From Acinetobacter rongchengensis (GTDB lineage: Bacteria; Pseudomonadota; Gammaproteobacteria; Pseudomonadales; Moraxellaceae), in NCBI RefSeq assembly GCF_003611475.1, contig NZ_RAXT01000017.1, positions 1 through 64,000 on the forward strand: 64,000 nucleotides of DNA, written 5' to 3'. How positions within the stretch are numbered: position 1 is the stretch's first letter; the number at the start of each line of letters is the position of its first letter. The notes under the pieces are model-generated. The model worked only from the letters and a program-made list of their open reading frames with translations, was not told where the DNA came from and searched no databases. Positions 9,453-18,852 of this stretch are shown one piece after another. The position numbers and the translations under genes are program-made.

Positions 9453-10625
9453 ATGCAGGAAAATAATTATACAAAACATTTTATTGTGTTTTCGATACTT
9501 TATTACTTAGGGATAAATTTATCAATTTTCATTATGCCTTTGTATTTTAATGAGAATAATGCAGTTAAAATTTATGGACTGGCTTATGCATGCATGTCTA
9601 TTGCTGGAATATTTGCAATATTACTCGGAAAGCTTGTCGATAAATTCAATTGGATTACAACCCTCACCTTAACCACGCTCATTTATGCTTTCGCAATGCT
9701 CGGACGAATCATTACCCATGAATATCTTGCCGTTTTAATTGCTTTCATTGCTGGACTTGTAGCCTCTACTGGGGTCTTGAGCTTAAAAAACTGGATGGCG
9801 TATAGCACTCAAAGTACTTTAACCAATCGCCTTGTGCTCTATCGTAGCTTAATTTTTCATTCAACCAATTTATTTTCAATGGTTTTTGTATTAGCACTCG
9901 CCTATATCATAACAGATAAAAGACATTTGTATTGGTCACTTTTGGTTTTATCCGCAGTCATCGTATTTTTCGCATGGTTATTCTTTTTAAAAATTAGAAA
10001 CCATTATCATATTGATAAACATGATAATAAAAAACTTTCCAAAATTACATTTAATCCAATCATCGTATTATTCTGTTTAAATATGATTTTCTCAGGATGC
10101 TATTCGGGTCTTATTAAGCCTTATCTCATCCTACTTTTCATCAAAAAAGGCTTTTCTGATGAATATTCAATTTTCATTAATTTACTGATTGTTTTTTCAC
10201 AAGTTATTTTCACAACGATAGTGATCAAGAAACTTAACTTTTTCTCAAAATCTCCAATTAAATTACTGATTATTTTAGAAACAAGTTTATTACTGAGTTA
10301 CTTATTTATATATTTTGAATATTTAGAAATCAGTATTTATGTCTTGTTATTTATCTTCATTTTGCGAACATTTTTGTTATCGACCAGTACCTGCACTGAA
10401 GAAATCATTCACATGCAATATATTTCAAAACAACAGTTCGCTGCTGTATTCGGATTGTTACTCACTTTATTTTTGATCGGTGATTCATTTGGTGCATTTA
10501 TATCCTCCTTGGTTTTTGATCATAATTATTTGAATATATTTTTAATTTCAGCTGTTTTTGTTTTTCTTAATCTGTGTACATACATTTTTCTCAGCTTCGC
10601 AATAAAAAAGCACCATCAAATATAA
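9453..10625 (+). CDS. MFS-type transporter of unknown substrate
   Basis: The 390-residue protein is very hydrophobic, with about 12 predicted membrane spans in two halves. A short charged central loop (RNHYHIDKHDNKK, about 182-195) separates them, as in the major facilitator superfamily. The segment GKLVDKFNWITT after the second span resembles the MFS motif A loop (G-x-L-x-D-r). Base composition is more AT-rich than its neighbours and codon use is Ile/Phe/Leu heavy, consistent with a membrane protein or a transferred gene. Substrate and direction are unknown. It is transcribed alone, divergent from dnaX, and its last codons form one arm of a bidirectional terminator. Confidence 0.7.
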   Translation: MQENNYTKHFIVFSILYYLGINLSIFIMPLYFNENNAVKIYGLAYACMSIAGIFAILLGKLVDKFNWITTLTLTTLIYAFAMLGRIITHEYLAVLIAFIAGLVASTGVLSLKNWMAYSTQSTLTNRLVLYRSLIFHSTNLFSMVFVLALAYIITDKRHLYWSLLVLSAVIVFFAWLFFLKIRNHYHIDKHDNKKLSKITFNPIIVLFCLNMIFSGCYSGLIKPYLILLFIKKGFSDEYSIFINLLIVFSQVIFTTIVIKKLNFFSKSPIKLLIILETSLLLSYLFIYFEYLEISIYVLLFIFILRTFLLSTSTCTEEIIHMQYISKQQFAAVFGLLLTLFLIGDSFGAFISSLVFDHNYLNIFLISAVFVFLNLCTYIFLSFAIKKHHQI

Positions 10626-10636
10626 TGGTGCTTTTT
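10605..10636. terminator. Bidirectional terminator overlapping the MFS gene stop
   Basis: A perfect 12-bp stem (AAAAAGCACCAT / ATGGTGCTTTTT) with an 8-base loop spans the MFS stop codon. A and T tracts on both sides let it serve the plus-strand transporter and the minus-strand serine hydrolase. Confidence 0.8.
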
Positions 10637-10667
10637 AAATTAATGAGAATAGCTCATCACTATTCAA

Positions 10668-11933
10668 TCAAAACCAACCTTTACTGCCCTTAATTTCAGC
10701 ATCTGCACAACGTAATGCTTCCTGAGTCAGTCCCCAAAGGCGGTAATCCCCCGTGATTGAGCCTATTTTAAAATTATGGGTATAAGCAAAGCTTAACTCA
10801 CGTTGCGGATCACACCATGCACCTGAGCCATTATAACCAATATGACCAAAACCTTTTTTTGCACGTTTACCCATTGTAATGACACGGTGGTACCCTAAAC
10901 GCCACTTCATTGGAATAGGCATCACACGATCACGCTTAATAGATTGAATCTTACTTAACTCGGCAAATATTTCAGGTTTAATGAATATCTTGCCATCCCA
11001 GACTCCTTTATTTGCCATCATGGCATAAATTTTTGCCAAACTATTGGCAGTAAAAACACCATTGGCAGCAGGAATGATCGCTTGTAAACCTTGATCGCTA
11101 AAAAAGCTAAAATCACGCATACCTTTCGGTACCATTGCATCTACAAAATCCTGCGGATTCTGACCACTCAATTCAATCAATTTATCTGAAAAAGAAGCAA
11201 TTGTTTTGTTTTTTACTTTCGCTTTTTCAGTTCGTGATTCATTTTTTTGTATTGGCTCTGCTTTGGTCATTAAACGTGCAACACGATCTAACTCAAACGC
11301 AGGAATACCAAAATAGGCCCCATCCAATTCAAGTGGCTCAACGAGATATTTTTGCAATAATGTAGTTAAAGTTTGCTGTGTTGCTTTTTCAAGCACACCA
11401 CCCACCAACCAACCAAATGTTAAAGCTTGATAAGCAATATCAGATCCGACTGAAAAACGAGGAGTCGCCTGTTCCATGACCGTTAACATATGTTGCCAAT
11501 CTGCCATTTCAACTGCACGATCAATCACATTACGGATATCATATAAACCACTTTGATGACTTAAAATATGACGCAATGTCATATTTTGCTTACCATTTTG
11601 TCCAAATTCAGGCCAAAATTTTGCGACTGGTGTATCGTAATCTAAAAAGCCTTCACTCACCATTATATGCGCTAAAGTAGCAAGAACACCTTTTCCTGTT
11701 GAATAACAAACCGATAAAGTTTGTGCATTCCATTGTTCAGTATTCGATTTCTTGCCAGTGTAAATATCAACAACTTTTTTACCTTGAAAATAAACAGCTA
11801 AAGCAGCACCACCTTGCTCTGCTCGTCCATCTTGCAAACGACTAAACTGCTCTGCCAAGTCTTGAAAACGCTGATCTACATAACCTTGATAATTCAGTTT
11901 ATCTGCAAAAAAGACACCTTTTAAACCGCTCAT
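10668..11933 (-). CDS. Serine hydrolase, class C beta-lactamase-like/EstB esterase family
   Basis: The 421-residue protein belongs to the beta-lactamase-related serine hydrolases. The SxxK motif is STGK (Ser78, Lys81), and a C-terminal HIGYNGSG segment replaces the KTG box. No signal peptide is visible, which argues against a periplasmic beta-lactamase or PBP and for a cytoplasmic EstB-like esterase or lipase. The region about 215-260 is a Lys/Glu-rich insertion. The terminator of the upstream MaoC gene lies in the 91-base gap before it, so it is probably a separate transcription unit. Confidence 0.85.
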   Translation of the reverse strand: MSGLKGVFFADKLNYQGYVDQRFQDLAEQFSRLQDGRAEQGGAALAVYFQGKKVVDIYTGKKSNTEQWNAQTLSVCYSTGKGVLATLAHIMVSEGFLDYDTPVAKFWPEFGQNGKQNMTLRHILSHQSGLYDIRNVIDRAVEMADWQHMLTVMEQATPRFSVGSDIAYQALTFGWLVGGVLEKATQQTLTTLLQKYLVEPLELDGAYFGIPAFELDRVARLMTKAEPIQKNESRTEKAKVKNKTIASFSDKLIELSGQNPQDFVDAMVPKGMRDFSFFSDQGLQAIIPAANGVFTANSLAKIYAMMANKGVWDGKIFIKPEIFAELSKIQSIKRDRVMPIPMKWRLGYHRVITMGKRAKKGFGHIGYNGSGAWCDPQRELSFAYTHNFKIGSITGDYRLWGLTQEALRCADAEIKGSKGWF

Positions 11934-11977
11934 TTTCCTATTCCTATTTTATCTTTATATCGCGCTTTTTATTGTAT

Positions 11978-12006
11978 AAAAAAGCCTAAATCATCTCGAT
12001 TTAGGC
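11978..12006 (-). terminator. Terminator of the MaoC-like gene
   Basis: Read on the minus strand, a 9-bp stem (GCCTAAATC / GATTTAGGC) with a 5-base loop is followed by six T residues, 19 bases past the stop. Confidence 0.85.
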
Positions 12007-12024
12007 GATCTATTCTATTTGACT

Positions 12025-12879
12025 TTAAAGTGTTTTGACCACACCTGCAACATGCGGCTTATGTGATTTTTGATTTCTGATCAGGAAATCAGTCGCTTTA
12101 GTCTCTTCTGCTGTCAAAAACTCAACAGTCGAAGGTAGAAATATAGGTAACTTAAAAGCAACATCAGCTTCATATGCATCAGGTAAATTCAAGCTTGCTA
12201 AAGCACGCGCTTTACTCCACATTCCATGTGCAATCGCTTGTTTAAAACCAAACGCTTTTGCAGTCACGGCATGAATATGAATCAAATTAAAATCGCCTGA
12301 AACTTTTGCGTAACGACGACCTGTATTTTCGGAAATATTCCACACATCCTTGACTGAAAAATGAGGTTCTTTGGTATCTTTTGATTTTTCTGAAGACGAA
12401 TTTGTTGTTTTTTGGCGAGCCAAATAGGTCGTAATACCTTCAACAACAATACTATTCCCCACTTTAACAGTCGTAATAAAATCAAACTGTAGACCTTTAT
12501 CATGTGGCTTTAATTCACCAAATTTACATGACAACGTCAGTTGTTCATTTACACCGACTTTACGTGTTTGTTTAACAACATTACGAATATGCACCAAGCC
12601 TAAAAGTGCAAATGGGAAAGCTTCTGTCGTCATCATGCTCATTTGCAGACTTTGAGACAGTACTGTTAGATAAATTGCTGGAATATAACCATTATTTTTA
12701 AAACCACAAACTTCGTTATAGGCTTTTAAATGATTAGAATCAACTTTAAAAGAATCCACCACATATTCAACTTGCGGTAGAACCTTTTCACCTTTCGGCT
12801 TTTTGAAAATAAGACCTTGAATAACTTTACTATAAGCTAAATAAGGTTTTGGAAGTTGACTAAAATGGCGAGTATTCAT
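12025..12879 (-). CDS. MaoC-like (R)-specific enoyl-CoA hydratase/dehydratase
   Basis: The 284-residue double-hotdog protein has the hydratase 2 motif in its C-terminal half (YAKVSGDFNLIHIHAVTAK, about 195-213), giving the Asp and His dyad of MaoC enzymes, which hydrate trans-2-enoyl-CoA to (R)-3-hydroxyacyl-CoA. The motif reads D-F-N-L-I-H where D-x-N-P-I-H is usual, so the Pro is replaced. The central linker (about 155-180) is Lys/Ser-rich. It lies 161 bases downstream of a FabG-type reductase with the matching (R)-3-hydroxyacyl stereochemistry. This supports a shared role in lipid or acyl-CoA metabolism, although spacing suggests its own promoter. Confidence 0.85.
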   Translation of the reverse strand: MNTRHFSQLPKPYLAYSKVIQGLIFKKPKGEKVLPQVEYVVDSFKVDSNHLKAYNEVCGFKNNGYIPAIYLTVLSQSLQMSMMTTEAFPFALLGLVHIRNVVKQTRKVGVNEQLTLSCKFGELKPHDKGLQFDFITTVKVGNSIVVEGITTYLARQKTTNSSSEKSKDTKEPHFSVKDVWNISENTGRRYAKVSGDFNLIHIHAVTAKAFGFKQAIAHGMWSKARALASLNLPDAYEADVAFKLPIFLPSTVEFLTAEETKATDFLIRNQKSHKPHVAGVVKTL

Positions 12880-13040
12880 ACTAAACCTTTAAATATTTAT
12901 CGTTATTAAAAAGTAGCTGCTCAATAAAGAAAACATCAGGAAGTCCCCACAGTTAGAATCATCTAAATATAAAAACTTCCTGCCTTTACCCTGCTTAAAA
13001 CGTTCGTAAAAAACTCAAGCAGAGGTACTTTTCGTTTTAC

Positions 13041-14432
13041 TTATGCGCCCAACAAACTTTGGCCACAAACCCGTACAACATTACCATTTAAACCTGTCGA
13101 AGCTGTAGATGCAAATAAAGCAATTGTTTCAGCGACATCTACAGGTAAACCGCCTTGACTCATAGAGTTCATACGGCGACCTGCTTCACGAATAGCAAAT
13201 GGAATTGCTGCAGTCATTTGAGTTTCAATAAAGCCAGGTGCAACAGCATTAATCGTAATACCATCTTTTAAAACTGGTGCAGTAAATTTCACTAAACCAA
13301 TCACACCCGCTTTAGACACTGCATAATTGGTTTGACCTAAATTACCTGCAATACCTGAAATTGAAGATACGCAAACAATACGGCCATTCGCATTTAAACC
13401 ATTATTAGACAATAAATAATCGTTAATACGTTCAGCTGCAGACAAGTTAATGTTGATCACAAGATCCCACATTTCAGGCTTCATATTTGCCAAAGTCTTA
13501 TCACGAGTAATACCAGCGTTATGTACGATGATATCTAAACCACCTTGAGCCGCTGCAGCAGCTTTGATTTTTTCACCTGCATCTGCAGCGGTAATATCAA
13601 TCGCTAATGTAGAACCACCGATTTCAGATGCAACACGGTCAAGATCTGCTTGTTGTGGTGGAACGTCTAAACAAATAACATGCGCCCCATCACGTGCCAA
13701 AACATGTGCAATCGCCTCACCAATACCACGACTCGCACCCGTTACCAGTGCAGTCTTACCTGCAAGTGGTTTTGCCCAGTCTACATCGACAACAGCAGCT
13801 TTTGAAACACGAATTACTTGGCCTGATACATAAGCAGAACGTGGAGACAATGCAAAACGTAAAGAAGATTCCAAGTTTTGTGCTGCATCTGCATCGACAA
13901 GAATCAAATCAGCTGCAATCCCTTTCTTAAATTCTTTGCCTACAGATTTAACAAAACCTTCCAAACCACGTTGTGCAATGGCTTGTTTGATTGTTGGCGC
14001 TGTTTCAGGTGTTAAACCTACAACAATCACACGACCTGATGTTGCAATTTGACGAGCAATTGGACTAAAAAATTTGTGCAATTCATTCAGTTGTTCTGAA
14101 CTTTCAATACCAGAAGCATCAAAAACAACCGCTTTAAACTTAGATTCTTTATCACCTTCATTGAAAGCGCTAACATTTAAACCTGACTTTGCTGCAATTT
14201 GTTGAAGTTGAGCATTATTTCCAGCATAAGTATTGGCATGAATATTACTTAGAATCTGAGCAATTTCACCTGAAAATTGACTATTTGGTGCAGCACCCAA
14301 TAGAACTGCACCCTTTACAACAGGTGTAGCCGATTCAAAACGATCTAATTCAATTGGAGATGGTAAACCTAAATTTTTAATTACAAATTTACCAATTGGA
14401 GATTTTGCAAAAGTTTGGTATTGATCAGACAT
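13041..14432 (-). CDS. High-molecular-weight FabG-type 3-oxoacyl reductase
   Basis: The 463-residue protein is about twice normal FabG size. The N-terminal half (about 1-210) looks like a degenerate Rossmann or flavodoxin-like module. The C-terminal half is a full short-chain dehydrogenase with TGASRGIGEAIA, the HNAG motif, the catalytic Ser (SSISG), YxxxK in NYAVSKAG and PGFIETQMT. This layout matches the FabG4-type reductases that reduce 3-oxoacyl-CoA or -ACP with NAD(P)H. The neighbouring MaoC hydratase on the same strand and divergent thiolase suggest a partial acyl-chain elongation or oxidation set. The start is in a short AT-rich leader, 295 bases from the divergent thiolase gene. Confidence 0.9.
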   Translation of the reverse strand: MSDQYQTFAKSPIGKFVIKNLGLPSPIELDRFESATPVVKGAVLLGAAPNSQFSGEIAQILSNIHANTYAGNNAQLQQIAAKSGLNVSAFNEGDKESKFKAVVFDASGIESSEQLNELHKFFSPIARQIATSGRVIVVGLTPETAPTIKQAIAQRGLEGFVKSVGKEFKKGIAADLILVDADAAQNLESSLRFALSPRSAYVSGQVIRVSKAAVVDVDWAKPLAGKTALVTGASRGIGEAIAHVLARDGAHVICLDVPPQQADLDRVASEIGGSTLAIDITAADAGEKIKAAAAAQGGLDIIVHNAGITRDKTLANMKPEMWDLVININLSAAERINDYLLSNNGLNANGRIVCVSSISGIAGNLGQTNYAVSKAGVIGLVKFTAPVLKDGITINAVAPGFIETQMTAAIPFAIREAGRRMNSMSQGGLPVDVAETIALFASTASTGLNGNVVRVCGQSLLGA

Positions 14433-14727
14433 GATTATTATCTCTTAACACAATTAGTTTTATATGGATCTTAAGTGGTCTATTAACACTAAAACAATCC
14501 CAAATATATAAGCTTTGTTCAAATTTAACCCACAACAAGCTATTTATATCATGCCAACAGACCCATAATATCAGTGACCCATAAGTTTCGGATAAATCAT
14601 ACTTGAGTTACATGCATGATGTCTTGACCTGAAACAATCCTCAAATGTCATTATAGTCAATTCAGCACATTATTGATTATGTTAATGTAAGCACTAAGAA
14701 GATTATCCACGTGCTTGGAAAAGCCTT

Positions 14728-16260
14728 ATGAGCAAAACAACTCAAGAAAATCCAACAGTAGAGAATTCTACAAAAGAAACTGTGTCAAATACATCAAAAA
14801 CTCGTACCCGCTCGAGTAACGCAAATAGCACTGTTTCAAATGCAACAAATAGCACAAAAAAGCCAAGTACTCCTACGGCTTCTACTACTCGTAGAAAAAG
14901 TGCTCCGACAAAAAAAGCTGAAATACCTTCAACGTCGAAAACACAAACTTCTGGTCAACAGGGCAAAAATATGAGTCAAAATACTGTTCGTCGCGTCGCA
15001 ATTATCGGTGGTAACCGTATTCCTTTTGCACGTTCAAATGGTCCTTACTTTAAAGCATCTAACAGCGATATGTTAACTGCTGCGTTAAATGGTCTAGTAG
15101 AACGTTATAACCTTCAAGGTCAACGCTTAGGTGAAGTTGTTGCTGGTGCTGTACTTAAACACAGCCGTGATTTTAACATGACGCGTGAATGTGTACTCGA
15201 TACTCAACTTTCACCTGAAACACCAGCTTATGATATTCAACAAGCATGTGCGACTGGCTTACAAGCAGCTTTCCTTGTTGCAAATAAAATTGCATTGGGT
15301 CAAATTGAAGTGGGTATTGCAGGTGGTGTAGATACAACTTCAGATGCGCCTATCGCATTAGGTGATGGTATCCGTAAAGCATTACTTGAGTTGAATATTG
15401 CTAAAACAGGTAAAGACCGATTAAAAGCATTATCAAAAATCAATGTAAAAGATTTGATGGATGCACCTAAAAATGGTGAACCTCGTACTGGTTTATCAAT
15501 GGGTGATCACCAAGCCATTACTGCTTTAGAATGGGGTATTGCGCGTGAAGCTCAAGATGAGCTTGCTGCATCTTCACACCAAAAAATGGCAAAAGCGTAT
15601 GAAGAAGGTTTCTTTGATGACCTTATGACGCCTTTCCTAGGTTTAACGAAAGACAATAACCTTCGTCCAGACTCTTCTGTAGAAAAACTTGCAAAACTTA
15701 AACCAGTATTTGGCAAAGGTGAAACTGCAACAATGACTGCAGGTAACTCTACGCCTTTAACGGATGGTGCATCTGTTACTCTTCTTGCTTCTGAAGAATG
15801 GGCTAAAGCAAATGGTCATGAAGTTTTAGCTTATTTATCATTTAGCGAAACTGCTGCTGTTGATTTCATTGGTAAAGATGGTCCTAAAGAAGGCTTATTG
15901 ATGGCTCCTGCTTATGCAGTTCCACGTATGCTTGAGCGTGCTGGTCTTAAACTTCAAGATTTTGATTTCTATGAAATCCATGAAGCATTTGCATCACAAG
16001 TTCTTTCTACACTTAAAGCATGGGAAGATCCTAAGTTCTGTAAAGAGCGTTTAGGCTTGGATGCACCATTAGGTTCAATTGATCGTTCTAAATTAAACGT
16101 TAAAGGGTCTTCTTTAGCTGCGGGTCACCCATTCGCTGCAACTGGTGGCCGTATTCTTGCAACTGCTGCAAAACTTCTGAATGAAAAAGGTTCAGGTCGT
16201 GCATTGATCTCAATCTGTGCAGCGGGTGGACAAGGTGTGGTTGCAATTGTAGAGAAATAA
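14728..16260 (+). CDS. Acetyl-CoA C-acyltransferase (thiolase, FadI/FadA-like)
   Basis: Thiolases cleave 3-ketoacyl-CoA or condense two acyl-CoAs. The 510-residue protein has the nucleophile segment QQACATGLQAA (Cys174), the ADGAS-like TDGASVT, the EIHEAFASQ His segment and the C-terminal CAAGGQG second cysteine. The first 81 residues are unusual: a Ser/Thr/Lys/Asn-rich, low-complexity, basic extension with no hydrophobic segment. A second ATG at codon 82 (14971) begins exactly where thiolase homology starts (MSQNTVRRVAIIGG), so the real start may be there. The preferred start is supported by an unbroken frame and plausible codons, but the upstream Shine-Dalgarno is weak for both. The gene is divergent from the FabG/MaoC genes. 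Confidence 0.9.
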   Translation: MSKTTQENPTVENSTKETVSNTSKTRTRSSNANSTVSNATNSTKKPSTPTASTTRRKSAPTKKAEIPSTSKTQTSGQQGKNMSQNTVRRVAIIGGNRIPFARSNGPYFKASNSDMLTAALNGLVERYNLQGQRLGEVVAGAVLKHSRDFNMTRECVLDTQLSPETPAYDIQQACATGLQAAFLVANKIALGQIEVGIAGGVDTTSDAPIALGDGIRKALLELNIAKTGKDRLKALSKINVKDLMDAPKNGEPRTGLSMGDHQAITALEWGIAREAQDELAASSHQKMAKAYEEGFFDDLMTPFLGLTKDNNLRPDSSVEKLAKLKPVFGKGETATMTAGNSTPLTDGASVTLLASEEWAKANGHEVLAYLSFSETAAVDFIGKDGPKEGLLMAPAYAVPRMLERAGLKLQDFDFYEIHEAFASQVLSTLKAWEDPKFCKERLGLDAPLGSIDRSKLNVKGSSLAAGHPFAATGGRILATAAKLLNEKGSGRALISICAAGGQGVVAIVEK

Positions 16261-16283
16261 AACGCCCTACTTTCCAGCCAATA

Positions 16284-16314
16284 AAAACCCTTAAAGTAAT
16301 TTAAGGGTTTTTTT
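16284..16314 (+). terminator. Terminator of the thiolase gene
   Basis: A 12-bp perfect stem (AAAACCCTTAAA / TTTAAGGGTTTT) with a 4-base loop runs into a T tract, 23 bases after the stop. Confidence 0.9.
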
Positions 16315-16520
16315 ATTTTGTAGATTCAAAATTCATCATTTTTTATCAGAACTAAAAATTAACAATACTTCTCAAAATATAACTCGATGTTTCTAATAAA
16401 AAATATTTGGTAGGTGTTTAGTAGGTATTCAAAAAACCACCTAAAGACAATACTCAATCTCAAGGTGTTCATCACCTGTTGGAATGATGAAATAACAAAT
16501 ATGGTAGAAGGAATCGCACC

Positions 16521-17693
16521 ATGGCTTTTAAAAATATTGCTGATCAAACAAACGGTTTTTACATCCCTTGCGTATCACTTTTTGGACCTGGTTGTGCCAA
16601 AGAAGTGGGTATTAAAGCTCAAAACTTAGGTGCTAAAAAAGCACTTATCGTAACTGATGCTGGTTTATTTAAATTTGGTGTCGCTGACATTATTGTCGGA
16701 TATTTAAAAGAAGCTGGCGTAGACAGCCATGTATTTGCAGGTGCTGAACCAAATCCAACCGATATAAACGTACACAATGGTGTTAAAGAGTACAATGACA
16801 ATGGTTGTGATTTCATTGTTTCTCTAGGTGGCGGTTCATCGCATGACTGTGCTAAAGGTATTGGTCTAGTAACTGCGGGTGGTGGTCACATTCGTGATTA
16901 TGAAGGGATCGATCAAAGTAAAGTACCGATGACACCTTTAGTTGCGATCAATACCACTGCGGGTACTGCTTCTGAGATGACTCGCTTCTGTATCATTACC
17001 AATACAGATACGCATGTAAAAATGGCAATTGTCGATTGGCGTTGTACACCTCTCGTTGCAATTGATGACCCTAAACTCATGATTGCTAAACCTGCTGCAC
17101 TGACTGCTGCAACTGGTATGGATGCTTTAACACATGCTGTTGAAGCGTATGTGTCAACTGCTGCCAATCCAATTACAGATGCTTGTGCTGAAAAAGCAAT
17201 TAGCATGATCAGTGAATGGTTAAGCCCTGCTGTTGCAAATGGTGAAAATATTGAAGCACGTGATGCAATGGCTTATGCACAATATTTGGCAGGTATGGCG
17301 TTTAACAATGCTTCATTAGGCTACGTACATGCAATGGCGCATCAGCTTGGTGGTTTCTATAACCTTCCGCACGGCGTTTGTAATGCAATTTTATTACCAC
17401 ATGTGTGTGAATTTAACCTGATCGCATGCCCAGATCGTTATGCAAAAATTGCACAATTGATGGGTGTAAATACTGAAGGCTTAACTATTACAGAAGCGGC
17501 TTATTCTGCTATTGCAGCAATCCGTGAATTATCTGCTTCGATTGGTATTCCTTCAGGACTTGCTGTACTGGGCGTTAAAGCTGAAGATCATGCAGTGATG
17601 ACTTCAAATGCACAAAAAGATGCGTGTATGCTCACCAATCCACGTAAAGCAACAGACGCTCAAGTAATCGGTATTTTTGAAGCAGCGATGTAA
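16521..17693 (+). CDS. Iron-containing alcohol dehydrogenase
   Basis: This 390-residue Fe-dependent alcohol dehydrogenase carries SLGGGSSHDCAKGIG (NAD-binding), NTTAGTASEMTRF, the TGMDALTHAVEAYV helix with the first metal His, and the SLGYVHAMAHQLGG and LPHGVCNA His ligands. It resembles the ethanol/1,2-propanediol/butanol oxidoreductase branch (FucO/AdhB-like). Together with the aldehyde dehydrogenase at 21389-22900 and the GAF-domain regulator between them it probably oxidises a short-chain alcohol to the acid. ATG at 16521 has a GAAGGA motif (TAGAAGGAATCGCACC) at normal distance, which fixes the start. It ends in a strong terminator. Confidence 0.92.
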   Translation: MAFKNIADQTNGFYIPCVSLFGPGCAKEVGIKAQNLGAKKALIVTDAGLFKFGVADIIVGYLKEAGVDSHVFAGAEPNPTDINVHNGVKEYNDNGCDFIVSLGGGSSHDCAKGIGLVTAGGGHIRDYEGIDQSKVPMTPLVAINTTAGTASEMTRFCIITNTDTHVKMAIVDWRCTPLVAIDDPKLMIAKPAALTAATGMDALTHAVEAYVSTAANPITDACAEKAISMISEWLSPAVANGENIEARDAMAYAQYLAGMAFNNASLGYVHAMAHQLGGFYNLPHGVCNAILLPHVCEFNLIACPDRYAKIAQLMGVNTEGLTITEAAYSAIAAIRELSASIGIPSGLAVLGVKAEDHAVMTSNAQKDACMLTNPRKATDAQVIGIFEAAM

Positions 17694-17724
17694 ATTCACT
17701 ACTTCTTTAACTTTTGCTACTTTT

Positions 17725-17758
17725 AGGAATATGACTTCGGTGATATTCCTTTTTTTTA
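17725..17758 (+). terminator. Terminator of the alcohol dehydrogenase gene
   Basis: An 11-bp stem with one mismatch (AGGAATATGAC / GTGATATTCCT) and a TTCG tetraloop is followed by nine T residues. Confidence 0.9.
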
Positions 17759-17969
17759 TGTCCATCCTATAAAAACAATTTCACCGCTTCTCATCACCCA
17801 CCAGCATTAAATTATCTTTAAAGACTGTGTTTATTCACCCTAGAGCAATATATTTCTACACACCAGACCAGTAATATCACTTTCAGGCTTAAACACATTT
17901 AATCTATATAAGCCATGTGATCCAAAATAAAGCCGTTCGATTCGGTCTACTGACAATGAGAATATAAAG

Positions 17970-18803
17970 ATGAAAAAAACAATTTTAATCACTGGTGCAA
18001 ATGCAGGAATTGGATTGACCACTGCTGAAGAATTTGTAAAAGAGGGTCACCATGTCATCTTAGCATGTCGCAATTTGGAAAAAGCTGAACAGGCTAAACA
18101 ACATTTACAAAGCATTGGCACGGGTCAAGTTGATTTAGTACAACTCGATTTGAACAGCCTAGAAAAAGTCAGTCTTGCTGCAGATGAAGTTTTATCAAAA
18201 TACTCACATATTGATGTATTGGTCAATAATGCAGGGCTGATTTCTCAGAACTTAGATATCACTGAAGATGGTTTCGAAAAACATTTTGGTGTCAATTTTT
18301 TAGGTCATTTTTTATGGACGCTCAAACTACTCCCTATTGTTAAAAAATCAGTTCAAGGCAGAATCATTCACCTGTCTTCAATTGGACATTGGGGTGGAAG
18401 CATTCAGCCTGAAAAATTCCTTGCAAAAAACAATAAGCATTACATTATGTTTCCAAGTTACGGTAGCAGTAAACTTCAGAATTTATTGTTTAGCAACCTT
18501 TTGGCGACACAACTTGAAGGCAGCAATGTCACCAGTAATGCGCTACATCCCGGTGCAGTAGATTCTGAGTTATATCGTCAATTACCGAAATTTCAATATG
18601 CCTTTGTTAGCTTGGTGCTCATTCCACCGTCAAAACCTGCAAACCTGATAAAGCGTATGGCTTTGGATGAGGATTGGGCGACTAAAAATGGTGAATATGC
18701 CAGTGTGCAAACCCCTGCTTGGGCTTCTAAAAAATCCAAAGACTTAAAACTCGCGCAATATCTTTATGATTTATCCTATGATTTAGTGAAAACTTATTTG
18801 TAA
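17970..18803 (+). CDS. Short-chain dehydrogenase, retinol dehydrogenase/WWOX-like
   Basis: The 277-residue NAD(P)-dependent SDR has TGANAGIGLTTAEEF at the N terminus, the RNL segment after beta 2, NNAG (about 90), and the catalytic Ser (LSSIG) and Tyr-Lys (YGSSKLQN). The last 50 residues (KPANLIKRMALDEDW) match the eukaryotic-style retinol dehydrogenase/protochlorophyllide reductase-like subgroup. The substrate is unknown. It lies 49 bases upstream of an alpha/beta hydrolase on the same strand with no terminator between, so the two likely form an operon. Confidence 0.88.
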   Translation: MKKTILITGANAGIGLTTAEEFVKEGHHVILACRNLEKAEQAKQHLQSIGTGQVDLVQLDLNSLEKVSLAADEVLSKYSHIDVLVNNAGLISQNLDITEDGFEKHFGVNFLGHFLWTLKLLPIVKKSVQGRIIHLSSIGHWGGSIQPEKFLAKNNKHYIMFPSYGSSKLQNLLFSNLLATQLEGSNVTSNALHPGAVDSELYRQLPKFQYAFVSLVLIPPSKPANLIKRMALDEDWATKNGEYASVQTPAWASKKSKDLKLAQYLYDLSYDLVKTYL

Positions 18804-18852
18804 TGTGTTATTTAATTTTTATATATTTTATACAAACATATAGGAATAAGAA

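Noticed and set aside
12937-12982. Inverted repeat CAGGAAGT/ACTTCCTG after the FabG-type gene
   Set aside because: The loop is about 30 bases and there is no T tract, so I did not list it as a terminator.
16261-16520. Frames on both strands before the alcohol dehydrogenase
   Set aside because: Short and without family resemblance; the plus-strand one runs into the real start of the alcohol dehydrogenase in another frame.
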